From Argentina anserina (taxonomy: Eukaryota; Streptophyta; Magnoliopsida; Rosales; Rosaceae): a stretch of 64,000 bases of DNA. Both the position numbers and the translations under genes were made by a program. This document shows, in pieces, positions 1-9,427 of the stretch. Below the pieces are notes generated by a model. The model saw nothing but the letters and a program-made list of their open reading frames with translations, was not told where the DNA came from and did no database searches. Location: contig NC_065875.1 in the NCBI RefSeq assembly GCF_933775445.1, positions 20,521,555 to 20,585,554 on the forward strand, in the 5' to 3' direction. Each line of letters starts with the position of its first letter. Within the stretch, counting starts at the first letter, position 1.

Positions 1-251
1 GTAAGGGAGAGCACTACCCATTAAGCCACCCGAGGAAGGGTTATTGCCAGTGATGGTGATCAGTCTGTTGAGTCCGAAATCCGAAATGTAGGGTTGTGAT
101 TCGTTGTCTAGGAGAATGTTGGAGGGCTTGATGTCCCCATGGACAAATTTCCGGGGACTGCATTCGTGTAGATAGGCCAAGCCTCGCGCCGTGCCCTTTA
201 AGATCTTCAGCCTCGTCGACCATGAGAGGCTTATAGACTGACCATTTCTCC
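1..251 (-). CDS. LRR-RLK exon 2 (kinase C-lobe, partial)
   Basis: The second exon of the receptor kinase begins after a CAG acceptor and reads [20 protein letters not shown], then [12 protein letters not shown] and ISDFGLNRL. It is cut by the window edge within the activation segment. The phase agrees with the donor at 1653. Confidence 0.85.
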
Positions 252-1653
252 CTGCAAATATAATTTGAATATTTAGTTTCCAACTTTCCATCATCATCAG
301 CAGCTGTACATTGCTTTATTCTTGCGTAACAAATAAACAAACTCTGTCTTATAGCCAAGAGTAGAAAGATTGAAATATACAATTTTCGGTAGTTGTAGTG
401 GCTTTCCACCATGGGAGACGTAAAAGAAACTCATGAAATAAGGATGATGATCATTTGAGGGAGGAAATATATAAAAAAGATTAGAGGAAAATTCACCCTT
501 TAAGTTTTCCCAAAGTGTAAGAAAATGATGAAATGATCCAAGAAAGTCAGATCAACATAATTTCTTCTATGAAAGTTTCAATTTTCTCATCCAGTCATCA
601 TAGTGGAACAGATGACAAAGGGAGCCTTCAGATCATTGCGATTAGAGAGCAAGGTCAGAATGGAGTAATGGTTTCTGCACCAAATAGGACAAGACTATTG
701 TCATCCATGAATAACCTGACCTACCACGTTGTGACTGAGCTCCATAAATGGGCAATTACGCCCCACAGTGGAGTCACTACACGGTTCCATTGCAACAATG
801 ATTCATATGTTGCATGGAATGTGCTGTGTGGCAGTGCCGGTGGACCATTAGTTGGATCTCGGCAGACAAGGTGAAAATTGTACAACCGAATTTAGCACTA
901 CACTTGAGCTTAGATCGAGCCTCCAAACATATTGTACAAACCCTCCCTTGCACAGAAAAATGAGTACTAAAATTTTCACCCTTGAATAACTGTTTTCACA
1001 CCGTAGACAATCAAATTATATACTCTTGTTTCAAGAATCCCAAGTTCACGTTCAAAACAATGACAAGTACTATTTTACGGTAATTACTACACAACAGAAA
1101 CACACATTAGCGCAAGCATCACGATCAAGTACCAAATACCACTGTCTGCCCAGAAAGAAATAGTTTTTGTTACTCTCACCGTGAAGTTTGAAGGTCCTTT
1201 CAATTTAGATATCTACATATAATTTTCACTCAAAAATCACACCGCACATGACGAAATATATATTTTTTTTCATTCGAGAAATATGAAATTCACTTTCAAA
1301 ACATCGAAAAGTAACATCTCACGGTGTTACACATTGGCGTAAGCATCGGAATCAAGTACAAAATTACCTTCATCTTGTAGAATTAGTTTATGTCACTCTT
1401 GGTAAGAAAAGCTTAGGGATAGTGACTAGATGTCTCCTATTCCAAAAATTTATTTTCTAAAGTTCTAACGATTAAGAGGTACAGTGGTACCTCACCGGGT
1501 AATAATCAGTCGTAATCTAATCTCTTGCCCGGGGCCAGGGGCCTACTTGCATTCACTCAAAAAAACGACAGCAGAGAACCACACACGACAAAAAAAACGT
1601 ACATAAACGACACAAAAATATCAGGCATAACCAGAGAAAGAAAAAAAACTGAC
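252..1653 (-). other. Intron of the LRR-RLK gene with a diverged direct duplication
   Basis: A non-coding stretch between the two kinase exons, AT-rich and without recognisable genes. It holds two diverged direct copies of a segment of roughly 110 bp, near 1034-1140 and 1279-1370, sharing TTCAAAAC, GCGTAAGCATC-like and ATCAAGTAC words. A 113-codon plus-strand reading frame at 533-874 has no recognisable domain and is probably chance. Confidence 0.6.
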
Positions 1654-2964
1654 CGCGAATTGCAGTGGCCAAGTTGCCGTGGGAAATGAAATCACTGATC
1701 AAAAGCTTCTCGTCGGGAGCCCAATAATACGCCCTCAGCCTCACCACATTGGGATGCTTCACTCTCCCAATCGCCTGAACCTCCGCCGCGAACTCCTTAT
1801 ACCTCTGATCCCCTCCCTCCCCCAACCTCCTCACCGCCACCGGAATCCCATTCCCCAGCACCACCTTGTACACTATCCCCAACCCGCTCTTCCCCAACAC
1901 ATACGCCGACGCCCTCAGCAGCTCGTCCAGCTCAAAAGTAAACCCCTTGTCAATCGCCACCAGCTCCCCCTCCCCTCTCCCTCCTCTCTCCAGCGGCTCG
2001 GGCTCCGAGTCCGAGTTGTTCCCGAACCCGCCATTAATACAAGAGCAACACCGCCGCGCCTTGTCGGAGCTCGCGCCGAGCTTTCTCTTCCCGGTGCAGG
2101 AGCAGCCGTTGGAGTCGTCCTTCTTCTTCCAGAAAATGTAAATCACGACTAAGCCGACTAACGCCACGGCTGCGGCGTCAGCTACGGAAATGAGGATGAT
2201 TAAGCCCGGACTTAAGCCTCTTTTCGGGTTGTTGGATCCGGGCGTGGAGCTCGGGTCACCCGGGGAAGTCGGGGCCGGGTCTTTGCAAGATTTCTGGAGA
2301 GGGAAACCGCATAAGAGAGGGTTGTTGAGAAAAGCGGTTGGGCCTTGATTCGAAAACGACCCCGTTTGGGGGATTTCGCCGCTGAAATTATTGTTACGGA
2401 GATCGAAGCTAACCGTCACCGGTAAATCTCCCAGAGATTTCGGAATCTTGCCGGAGAATTGGTTGAAGGAGAGGTTGAGCGTGCCGGAGAGGGACTTCAG
2501 GTTGCCGAGATCGTCCGGGATTGGTCCGGTGAGGTTGTTGGCGGAGAGGTCGAGCTGGAGGAGGTCTTCCATGCCGGTCCAAATACCGGCGGGAATTTCG
2601 CCGGAGAGTTTATTTCCGGCGAGGAGGAGTCTTTGGAGTTGCTTGCACTTCTTGAGGCCGGGGTCGAGGGAGCCGGAGAGGGAGTTGTTGGAGAGGTCGA
2701 GGTTCTGGAGGCGGGGGAGGTTGCAGATTGACGGCGGGAGCTGGCCGGAGAGGTTGTTGCCATAGAGGAAGAGGCTGTGGAGTGAGGTGGCGTTGAAGAG
2801 CTGAGTGGGGATGGAGCCGTAGAAGTTGTTGCTGTGGAGGTTGAGGCGGCGGAGGTAGACTAAGTTGCCGAGCTCGGAGGGGATGTAGCCGCGGAGATTC
2901 TTGCCGGAGAGGGCGATCCCGACGACGCGGGGGTTGGGGAAGCCGGTGATGTTCATGCAGGAAA
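1654..2964 (-). CDS. LRR-RLK exon 1, 3' part (LRRs, TM helix, N-lobe of kinase)
   Basis: Continuation of the receptor kinase exon past the copia insertion. It holds LRRs with LxxLxLxxNxLSGxIP spacing, then a proline- and serine-rich juxtamembrane stretch, a transmembrane helix (GLIILISVADAAAVALVGL) and the kinase N-lobe (FELDELLRASAYVLGKSGLG, VAVRRLGEGG). The exon ends with GT at 1653-1652, joined in phase 1 to the AG acceptor at 253-252. Confidence 0.85.
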
Positions 2965-3224
2965 TGAAAGCAGTACAATACTTTCTGAAATTTTACTAGT
3001 TACTGTTAGTTTCTTTTATTTCTACTGTTAGTTCTTGCCAGGTGTACTCTTGTAGAAGAGTTAGCTAGAGCTCAGCTTTCTTTCTTTCGATATAGAGTAT
3101 ATATAGGAAACTATGCTCTCTGTTTTGTTGCTCTGGATAATTGATCAATACAAGTGTTTTCCTCATTACTTTTCTCATCTTCTTCGCTGCAAACCCTAGC
3201 CTATCTCTGATGCCATGGCTATCA
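2965..3224 (+). repeat. 5' LTR of the young copia element
   Basis: 260 bp, TG...CA. It contains a TATA-like box (GTATATATA, 3097-3105) that probably drives the element. It appears identical to 8988-9247. Confidence 0.96.
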
Positions 3225-3237
3225 TGGTATCAGAGCT
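3225..3237 (+). promoter_or_regulatory. Primer-binding site, initiator Met tRNA
   Basis: TGGTATCAGAGCT lies immediately after the 5' LTR. It matches the complement of the plant initiator tRNA-Met 3' end that primes minus-strand synthesis in most copia elements. Confidence 0.93.
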
Positions 3238-4133
3238 GCCATAGATGCTGGACCTCTTATTTACGCTTCCGCAATGATTCTAATACAAGAAGTTGTGCTT
3301 GTGATTTCAGATCTGAATCGATTTAAGCTCTGATTACTCTGAAAGCTTGGAATCAAGGTTTCGATGGGATCGCACTGCAAATCCTGAACTTCGATAACAA
3401 TCTGAGGTGAAATTGCTTCCTTCTTGTTCAATTTTGAAGTGATCGTATGCCTGTGAGTTTTATCGCTATGATTTTGGAGAATCTTGAGTAGAATTGAAGA
3501 GTATAGATATGTTGGAGCAAAACCTTGTCTTCGCTTGAGTAGTAGAGTAAAATTGGAGCAAATTTTTTTTAGTGGTGGAGTAAAATTGGAGTTGAGATTT
3601 CTAGTTCGTGGCTAAAATTGAGAGTATTCTTGTGATTGAAGAGCGTTGCTGAGCAAAATCGTGATCAAGTCTACGTATTATGAGCAGTTTTGAGAATTAT
3701 GAGAAGAGGTTGAGTAGTTTTGTTTCATGTATGAGCAAAAATTGAGTAGATTTGTGTGCATCTATTCTAGTAGCTTGAATGCTTCTTTCAACGTGTTGAG
3801 TTTCTTTGTTGATGATTTATATGTTTTCTTGGGCAAATCGAGCAAATTGAGAGAATTGAGCAAAATATTGAAGAGCTGTTTTGGTTTAGAGCAATTTGTG
3901 CACAAAATCTTGAGCAAGGTCATTGTGTAGTTGAGTAAATTGAGGAAATTTCTTGAGCATGAAAGAATCTGTGTGGTTGAGTTGGAGTATTTTGTGGATA
4001 TCATGAGCAGATTGGTCAGATTGGTCTACAAAGTCTGATGTTAGAATTTTGCAGTAGAATTGAAGATAAGGTGTTTGTAGTTTTGCTTATATCAGTGAAG
4101 TGCTGATCTGTTTGTTTCAGAATTATCTGCACT
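3238..4133 (+). other. Long untranslated leader of the copia element
   Basis: About 0.9 kb between primer-binding site and polyprotein. From about 3480 to 4010 it is made of degenerate repeats of a short word like TTGAGCAAAATTGAG/TTGAGTAG. It has no long reading frame and probably carries packaging and translation signals. Confidence 0.6.
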
Positions 4134-7100
4134 ATGGCTTCACAACCTACTGTTCTTACTCATTCTGATGTACACTCTCTGCTGAGTGTTATTACCATGA
4201 AACTTGGAGAAAGAAACTTTATAAAGTGGAGCTTCCAGTTTCATGCTACTCTTGCTGGTAATGGCCTCTTTGGTCACTTTGATGGTTCAGAGATTCATCC
4301 TCCTCGTTATGTTCTGACTACTGGGGGAGAAATGACTAATGAGGAAAGTGCAGCATACAAGAACTGGAAGCAAACTGATATGGCCCTAATAAGTCTCTTA
4401 ATGGCCACACTTGATGAAGACGTTGTGGATGTGATAATTGGATGCAAAACAGCAAGACAAGCTTGGCTTGCTCTTCAAGAGCGTTTTTCTACTGTATCAA
4501 GAGTGAATATTATGCAGCTGAAGACTGAGCTTCAGACTCTAAGAAAGGGTAGTGAGTCAATTGAGAAGTATTTGCAGCGTGTTAAGGATGCTAGAGTTCA
4601 ACTTTTATCAGTTGGTGTCACTGTTCCAGATGAAGACATTATCATTGTGATTTTGAATGGTCTACCCGATGAGTTTTCCACTGTTAGAACAGTAATTGAA
4701 GGAAGGGAAACTCCGATTACTCTTAGGGATCTTCGATCTCAACTTCTTGCAGCTGAGAGGCGCATTGAAGGAAGTTTCTCTTTTCTTCCTAATATGGCTG
4801 CAATGGTTGCTCGTGGTGTTGGCTCCAAGAATGGTGATAGGAGTGGTCCTAACAGAGGTTGGAGCTATAGAGGTGATGAAAAAAGGAAGGAAGAAAAGTC
4901 TAAGAATGGTACAGTTGAATGTCAAGTTTGTGGGAAGAAGGGTCACACAGTTGATACATGCTTTAAGGTTCATAAATGTCAGATATGTGGCAAGCACGGC
5001 CATCTTACAAACACTTGTTATCAGAATCCAGAATACAAACCTCAAGCTACTCAAACTCAAGAAAGACCAGCGTTTGTTGATCCATCTCCCGAGTGTCAAA
5101 TCTGCTTCAAAAAGGGTCACAGTGCTGTGACTTGCTTCTATAGATCAGATGTCCCTGCGGATCATCCGTCTCTCTCCATTCCCACATGTCAAATCTGTGG
5201 TGTAAAAGGACATGTAGCTCTCAATTGTTTTCATAGAACAAATTTTGCTTATCAGGGCACTGAACCTCCTACATCCTTGACAGCTTTATCTGCTCAATCA
5301 ACTAGAAACTTTCATGGAGTGACTCATGGAGGAAATGTGATTTCAAGTAGAGTTTCTAACTCAAGTTTCTCTGGTGGTTTTCATCCAAGTTCTGGAGCAT
5401 CTTCTTCAAACTCTAGTAGTTTTTCTACAAACTTCGTGCCATCTCCTGCTCAAGAAGTATGGATTGGGGATTCTGGAGCTACTCATCACATGACATCTGA
5501 ATTGAGGAATCTTACAATTGCGCAGCCCTATACTGCAGATAACAAAATTACTATTGGTAATGGAACAGGTTTGAAAGTAGCTCACACTGGTTCTAGCTAC
5601 ATTAAGCCTTCTGATCATGTTCTGAAACTGGAAAAAGTCTTGCATGTTCCTAGTTTAACTATGAATCTGCTATCGTTCACTAAGCTTTGCAAAGACAATA
5701 ATTGCTTCATTACTCTTGATGAAAGTAACATTGCTGTGCAGGACAAGGCATCCAAAACAATCCTCTATCAAGGAAAGAGTAGTGAAGAAGGTCTGTTCCT
5801 CTTCAAGTCTCCTCATGTGTCCTCCATTCCTGAGCTATCTCATACTGCTCTTGTGAGTTCATCTTCAACATATCCTATTTGGCATCAGCGTTTAGGTCAT
5901 CCCTCTTATCCTATAGTGTCTAAAATGTTGGCTAGTAGTCAAATAAAATTGTCTAGCTCTAGTTCCAGTCATATATGTTCTCATTGTCTGGAAGGCAAAA
6001 TACATAGACAACCTTTTGATGAGTCTGAAAACAGAATTACTGAACCATTTCATAAAATTCACTCTGATGTTTGGGGTGCAGCTCCATGTCTTTCAATTGA
6101 GGGTTATAAGTACTATCTTACCTTCATTGATGAATGTACGAAGTTTGTGTGGATTTTCCCACTTATCAATAAATCTGATGTGTTTACTCAGTTTGTGAAA
6201 TTCTATGCCTTTGTTGAGACTCAGTTCGATTCTAAAATAAAAATTTTCCAAACTGATGGAGGAGGTGAATTTAATAGCAAGGCTTTTCAGAAATTCCTAG
6301 ATTCTAAAGGCATTTTGCATTATATTACATGCCCTCACACCCCTCAGCAAAATGGTGTTGCTGAGAGGAAGAATAGGCACATTGTTGAAACCGCAATTAC
6401 TTTGATGTCTACAGCTGGGGTTCCTAAACAATTTTGGTTTCATAGTGTTGCTCATTCCTGCTATTTTATCAATAGAATGCCTTGCAGATCTCTCAATATG
6501 ATTTCTCCATATGAACTTTTGTTTCACAAAGTTCCAGATATCTCTCAGTTGAAAATTTTTGGATCATGCTGCTATCCCTATCTCAAGCCATATACTCATG
6601 ATAAGCTTGATCCGAGAACCACTCAATGTGTCTTTTTGGGTTTTGCTTTAGGCTACAAAGGGGTTTTTTGCTACAGTATTTCTCAAAACAAACTGTGGAT
6701 GTCTAGACATGTTGTCTTTGATGAGTCATCTTTCCCATTTATGTCCTCCTCCATTCCTATATCATCTAGGGTAGATTCTGCTACCTTCTTTCCTTCCTCT
6801 ACTCATCTCACTACTCTTCCTTTAAGGATGCCTGTCCCCAATACTGGGGTTCTACTCAGTTCGTCTCGCACTGTGTTTGAAGGGGGGAATGAAGTTGCCA
6901 ACTCCATGGATCAGAATAATGGAGGTGCTACTGCTGTTGTTAATATGAATTTTGAGGATAACAGTGCTAGATCTTGTACTGCTGATGAGAATTATGGGAA
7001 TAATAATGTTTCTGATAATAGTTTTGATGGTGAAAAATCTTGTTCTCAAATTTTGAATGCTGCTGAAGTTGGTTCTATACTGGTTGATAATAGTGGTAGC

Positions 7101-8990
7101 AATCTTGGTAGCAATAATAGTGCAATAGGTTCAGATGAAGGAGTGCATGCTCATGCGATTGCTTCTACTAATGGTTTTAGTGATGATCAACTTGATGTGT
7201 TGCAATTTGGAGGAAATATTGACGTTAATGCAGATCTTCCACAGGAGCTAAACTTCATAGCTGATCAGAATTATAACGAGCATTCAATGATGACAAGAGC
7301 GAAGAATGGAATTGTTAAACCGAAAACATTCGAAGATTATTATTGTTTCTCTGCTATTGTTCAACAGAAGTTTTATGATGAGTATCCATTTTTTAGTGGA
7401 TTCACTGCTATTACTGATATAAGTGACATTGTTGAACCTAAGTCTTTCAGGGCTGCTGTAGGCAAATCAGAATGGGATCAAGCAATGTTAGAAGAAATTG
7501 AAGCTTTACAGAAACAAGGTACATGGTCTCTTGTCCCCTGTCCTAAAGATAGAAATATTGTGGGAAGCAAATGGATTTATAAGATTAAGAAAAATCCAGA
7601 TGGTACTGTTGCTAGATATAAAGCAAGATTAGTTGCTCAGGGTTTCAGTCAGTCTAAAGGTCTTGATTATGGTGAAACCTTTAGTCCAGTGGTTAGACAC
7701 AGTACTGTCAGGGTCATTCTTGCTCTTGCTGCGATGAATAGTTGGGAATTAAGACAACTAGATGTTAAAAATGCCTTTTTGCATGGAGATTTGAAAGAAG
7801 AAGTTTATATGTCTCAACCACAGGGTTATGTTGATTCTAATCATCCAGATTATGTGTGTCTTTTGAAAAAGTCCTTATATGGTTTGAAGCAAGCTCCAAG
7901 AGCATGGAATGAGAAATTCACTAGTTTTCTTCCAAGCTTAGGATTCACCTTTTCTCATTCTGATCCTAGTCTCTTCATTAGACATACTTCAAACGGATTG
8001 GTTGCATTATTGTTGTATGTAGATGACATTGTGATCACAGGTTCAGATACCAAAGGTATTGATGAAGTCATTTCTGAGTTGAGCATGGTCTTTGACATGA
8101 AAGATTTAGGACAGTTATCATATTTTCTTGGTCTGGAAGTTGTAAATGTTCAGAAAGGGTTGTTTATTAGTCAAACCAAGTATGCCAAAGATTTGCTTCT
8201 CAAGACAGGCATGGACACTATTAACTCATGTAACTCTCCTTGTTTGCCTCACTATCAAATGACCAAGGATGAAGGTACTCCTCTGAAGGATCCCTCTATG
8301 TACAGGAGTATTGTTGGAGCTCTTCAGTACTTGACGTTCACAAGGCCAGACATAGCCTATGCTGTTAATACTGTATGCCAGTTTATGACACAACCCTCAG
8401 ATGTACATTTTGCAGCAGTAAAGAGAATATTGCGATACTTGAAAGGATCATTACATAAAGGGTTATTCTACAGTTCATCTGGTGCAAATCAAAACAGTGT
8501 TGATGTGAAAGCATTCTGTGATGCAGATTGGGCCGGCGAGGTGATTCAAAAGCGCTCGACTACTGGTTTTGTTGTCTTTATCGGAATGTGCCCAGTTTCC
8601 TGGCAATCCAAGAAGCAAGGGTCAGTGTCTAGAAGTTCAACAGAATCAGAATATAGAAGTCTTGCAAACACTGCAGCTGAAGTAAGTTGGATTAGGCATC
8701 TTTTATGTGATCTGAAAATTACTATTCCTCATGCTCCAGTTCTCAAATGTGATAATCTCTCAGCCTTGGCCTTAGCATCTAATCCTGTTTTCCATTCAAA
8801 GATTAAACATCTGGATAATGATTTTCACTTTGTTCGTGAAAGAGTACAGCGGAATGATCTTTCCCTTCAGTATGTTCCTACCACAGAGCAAACAGCAGAT
8901 GTTCTAACCAAAGGCTTAGCTTCTCCAATCTTTAAGACTCACTGTATCAATCTCAGGCTAGTAACCCTAGCTGAGATTGAGGAGGGGTGA
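4134..8990 (+). CDS. Copia Gag-Pol polyprotein, intact
   Basis: An uninterrupted 1618-residue polyprotein. Gag comes first, with the UBN2-like region and YLQRVKDAR. It carries four CCHC zinc knuckles of spacing C-x2-C-x4-H-x4-C near residues 262, 283, 321 and 353, where one is usual. The aspartic protease has DSGA near 444. The GAG-pre-integrase HHCC region (WHQRLGHPS, CSHCLEGK) starts near 581. Integrase follows with HSDVWG, TDGGGEF and PQQNGVAERKNR near 643-750. Reverse transcriptase begins near 1130 and has YVDDIVI near 1294. RNase H has DADWAG near 1461 and SSTESEYRSL. All catalytic motifs are present. The stop codon is the first three bases of the 3' LTR. It supplies every enzyme for retrotransposition in cytoplasmic particles. 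Confidence 0.96.
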   Translation: MASQPTVLTHSDVHSLLSVITMKLGERNFIKWSFQFHATLAGNGLFGHFDGSEIHPPRYVLTTGGEMTNEESAAYKNWKQTDMALISLLMATLDEDVVDVIIGCKTARQAWLALQERFSTVSRVNIMQLKTELQTLRKGSESIEKYLQRVKDARVQLLSVGVTVPDEDIIIVILNGLPDEFSTVRTVIEGRETPITLRDLRSQLLAAERRIEGSFSFLPNMAAMVARGVGSKNGDRSGPNRGWSYRGDEKRKEEKSKNGTVECQVCGKKGHTVDTCFKVHKCQICGKHGHLTNTCYQNPEYKPQATQTQERPAFVDPSPECQICFKKGHSAVTCFYRSDVPADHPSLSIPTCQICGVKGHVALNCFHRTNFAYQGTEPPTSLTALSAQSTRNFHGVTHGGNVISSRVSNSSFSGGFHPSSGASSSNSSSFSTNFVPSPAQEVWIGDSGATHHMTSELRNLTIAQPYTADNKITIGNGTGLKVAHTGSSYIKPSDHVLKLEKVLHVPSLTMNLLSFTKLCKDNNCFITLDESNIAVQDKASKTILYQGKSSEEGLFLFKSPHVSSIPELSHTALVSSSSTYPIWHQRLGHPSYPIVSKMLASSQIKLSSSSSSHICSHCLEGKIHRQPFDESENRITEPFHKIHSDVWGAAPCLSIEGYKYYLTFIDECTKFVWIFPLINKSDVFTQFVKFYAFVETQFDSKIKIFQTDGGGEFNSKAFQKFLDSKGILHYITCPHTPQQNGVAERKNRHIVETAITLMSTAGVPKQFWFHSVAHSCYFINRMPCRSLNMISPYELLFHKVPDISQLKIFGSCCYPYLKPYTHDKLDPRTTQCVFLGFALGYKGVFCYSISQNKLWMSRHVVFDESSFPFMSSSIPISSRVDSATFFPSSTHLTTLPLRMPVPNTGVLLSSSRTVFEGGNEVANSMDQNNGGATAVVNMNFEDNSARSCTADENYGNNNVSDNSFDGEKSCSQILNAAEVGSILVDNSGSNLGSNNSAIGSDEGVHAHAIASTNGFSDDQLDVLQFGGNIDVNADLPQELNFIADQNYNEHSMMTRAKNGIVKPKTFEDYYCFSAIVQQKFYDEYPFFSGFTAITDISDIVEPKSFRAAVGKSEWDQAMLEEIEALQKQGTWSLVPCPKDRNIVGSKWIYKIKKNPDGTVARYKARLVAQGFSQSKGLDYGETFSPVVRHSTVRVILALAAMNSWELRQLDVKNAFLHGDLKEEVYMSQPQGYVDSNHPDYVCLLKKSLYGLKQAPRAWNEKFTSFLPSLGFTFSHSDPSLFIRHTSNGLVALLLYVDDIVITGSDTKGIDEVISELSMVFDMKDLGQLSYFLGLEVVNVQKGLFISQTKYAKDLLLKTGMDTINSCNSPCLPHYQMTKDEGTPLKDPSMYRSIVGALQYLTFTRPDIAYAVNTVCQFMTQPSDVHFAAVKRILRYLKGSLHKGLFYSSSGANQNSVDVKAFCDADWAGEVIQKRSTTGFVVFIGMCPVSWQSKKQGSVSRSSTESEYRSLANTAAEVSWIRHLLCDLKITIPHAPVLKCDNLSALALASNPVFHSKIKHLDNDFHFVRERVQRNDLSLQYVPTTEQTADVLTKGLASPIFKTHCINLRLVTLAEIEEG

Positions 8991-9247
8991 AAGCAGTACA
9001 ATACTTTCTGAAATTTTACTAGTTACTGTTAGTTTCTTTTATTTCTACTGTTAGTTCTTGCCAGGTGTACTCTTGTAGAAGAGTTAGCTAGAGCTCAGCT
9101 TTCTTTCTTTCGATATAGAGTATATATAGGAAACTATGCTCTCTGTTTTGTTGCTCTGGATAATTGATCAATACAAGTGTTTTCCTCATTACTTTTCTCA
9201 TCTTCTTCGCTGCAAACCCTAGCCTATCTCTGATGCCATGGCTATCA
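8988..9247 (+). repeat. 3' LTR of the young copia element
   Basis: 260 bp, apparently identical to the 5' LTR. Its first bases TGA form the polyprotein stop codon, and it is followed by the second GGAAA target copy. Confidence 0.96.
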
Positions 9248-9427
9248 GGAAATGCCGGTCCATCGGCACGGCGAGGCGTCAGAGTCGCTCCAGTCGGAGA
9301 AGGCGGAGGTGGACCGGTCGACGGCGGATTTGAGGGAGAGGAGGGAGAGGCCGTCGGGGGTTAGAGACGTTAAGAGGTCAATGAAGCATGAGAGGAAGAA
9401 GAGTAAGAAGAAAAGAGATTGCTTCAT
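9248..9427 (-). CDS. LRR-RLK exon 1, 5' part (signal peptide and LRR N-cap)
   Basis: This is the N-terminal piece of the disrupted receptor kinase, about 60 residues: MKQSLFFLLFFLSCF signal peptide, then the LRRNT segment ending CRWTGIS at the copia junction. The start ATG at 9427 was chosen because it opens a hydrophobic signal peptide immediately before the N-cap. In this allele the open frame runs into the 3' LTR and stops there. Confidence 0.8.

Larger units (their letters stand above)
2965..9247 (+). mobile_element. Complete young Ty1/copia LTR retrotransposon inserted in an LRR-RLK exon
   Basis: A full-length element of 6283 bp. Two 260-bp LTRs beginning TG and ending CA flank it, with a GGAAA target duplication at 2960-2964 and 9248-9252. 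I see no difference between the two LTRs. A primer-binding site for initiator Met tRNA (TGGTATCAGAGC) follows the 5' LTR directly, and a purine-rich tract (TTGAGGAGGGG) abuts the 3' LTR. The single polyprotein frame has protease, integrase, reverse transcriptase and RNase H in copia order. Identical LTRs and an open frame imply very recent insertion, and the copy may be competent to move; that is inference. It lies antisense to the host gene. Confidence 0.97.
1..9427 (-). pseudogene. LRR receptor-like kinase gene (LRR-III, ZAR1-like), disrupted in exon 1 by a copia element; 3' end outside window
   Basis: This gene encodes a plasma-membrane leucine-rich-repeat receptor-like kinase. Reading the minus strand it starts at 9427, runs to the insertion (9248-9252 is one target-site copy), resumes at 2959 and continues to a GT donor at 1653. 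After a 1.4-kb intron, exon 2 begins at 251 and leaves the window at base 1. Visible parts in order are a signal peptide, an LRR N-cap with CRWTG, about seven LRRs, a transmembrane helix followed by KKK, and a kinase domain with catalytic loop HGDIKPSN and DFGL. The invariant VAIK lysine is an arginine (VAVRR) and HRD is HGD, a pattern known in subfamily III. Removing the copia element and one GGAAA copy leaves the frame open, so the insertion is the only lesion seen. ZAR1-like is my assignment by resemblance. With about 6.3 kb of antisense retroelement in exon 1 this allele is probably null. Confidence 0.85.

Noticed and set aside
533..874. 113-codon plus-strand frame inside the receptor kinase intron
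   Set aside because: No recognisable domain, no splice or promoter support, and the surrounding intron is repeat-rich.
1679..2765. Several plus-strand reading frames of 90-157 codons
   Set aside because: They are antisense shadows of the GC-richer LRR-RLK exon; the minus frame has clear LRR and kinase motifs.
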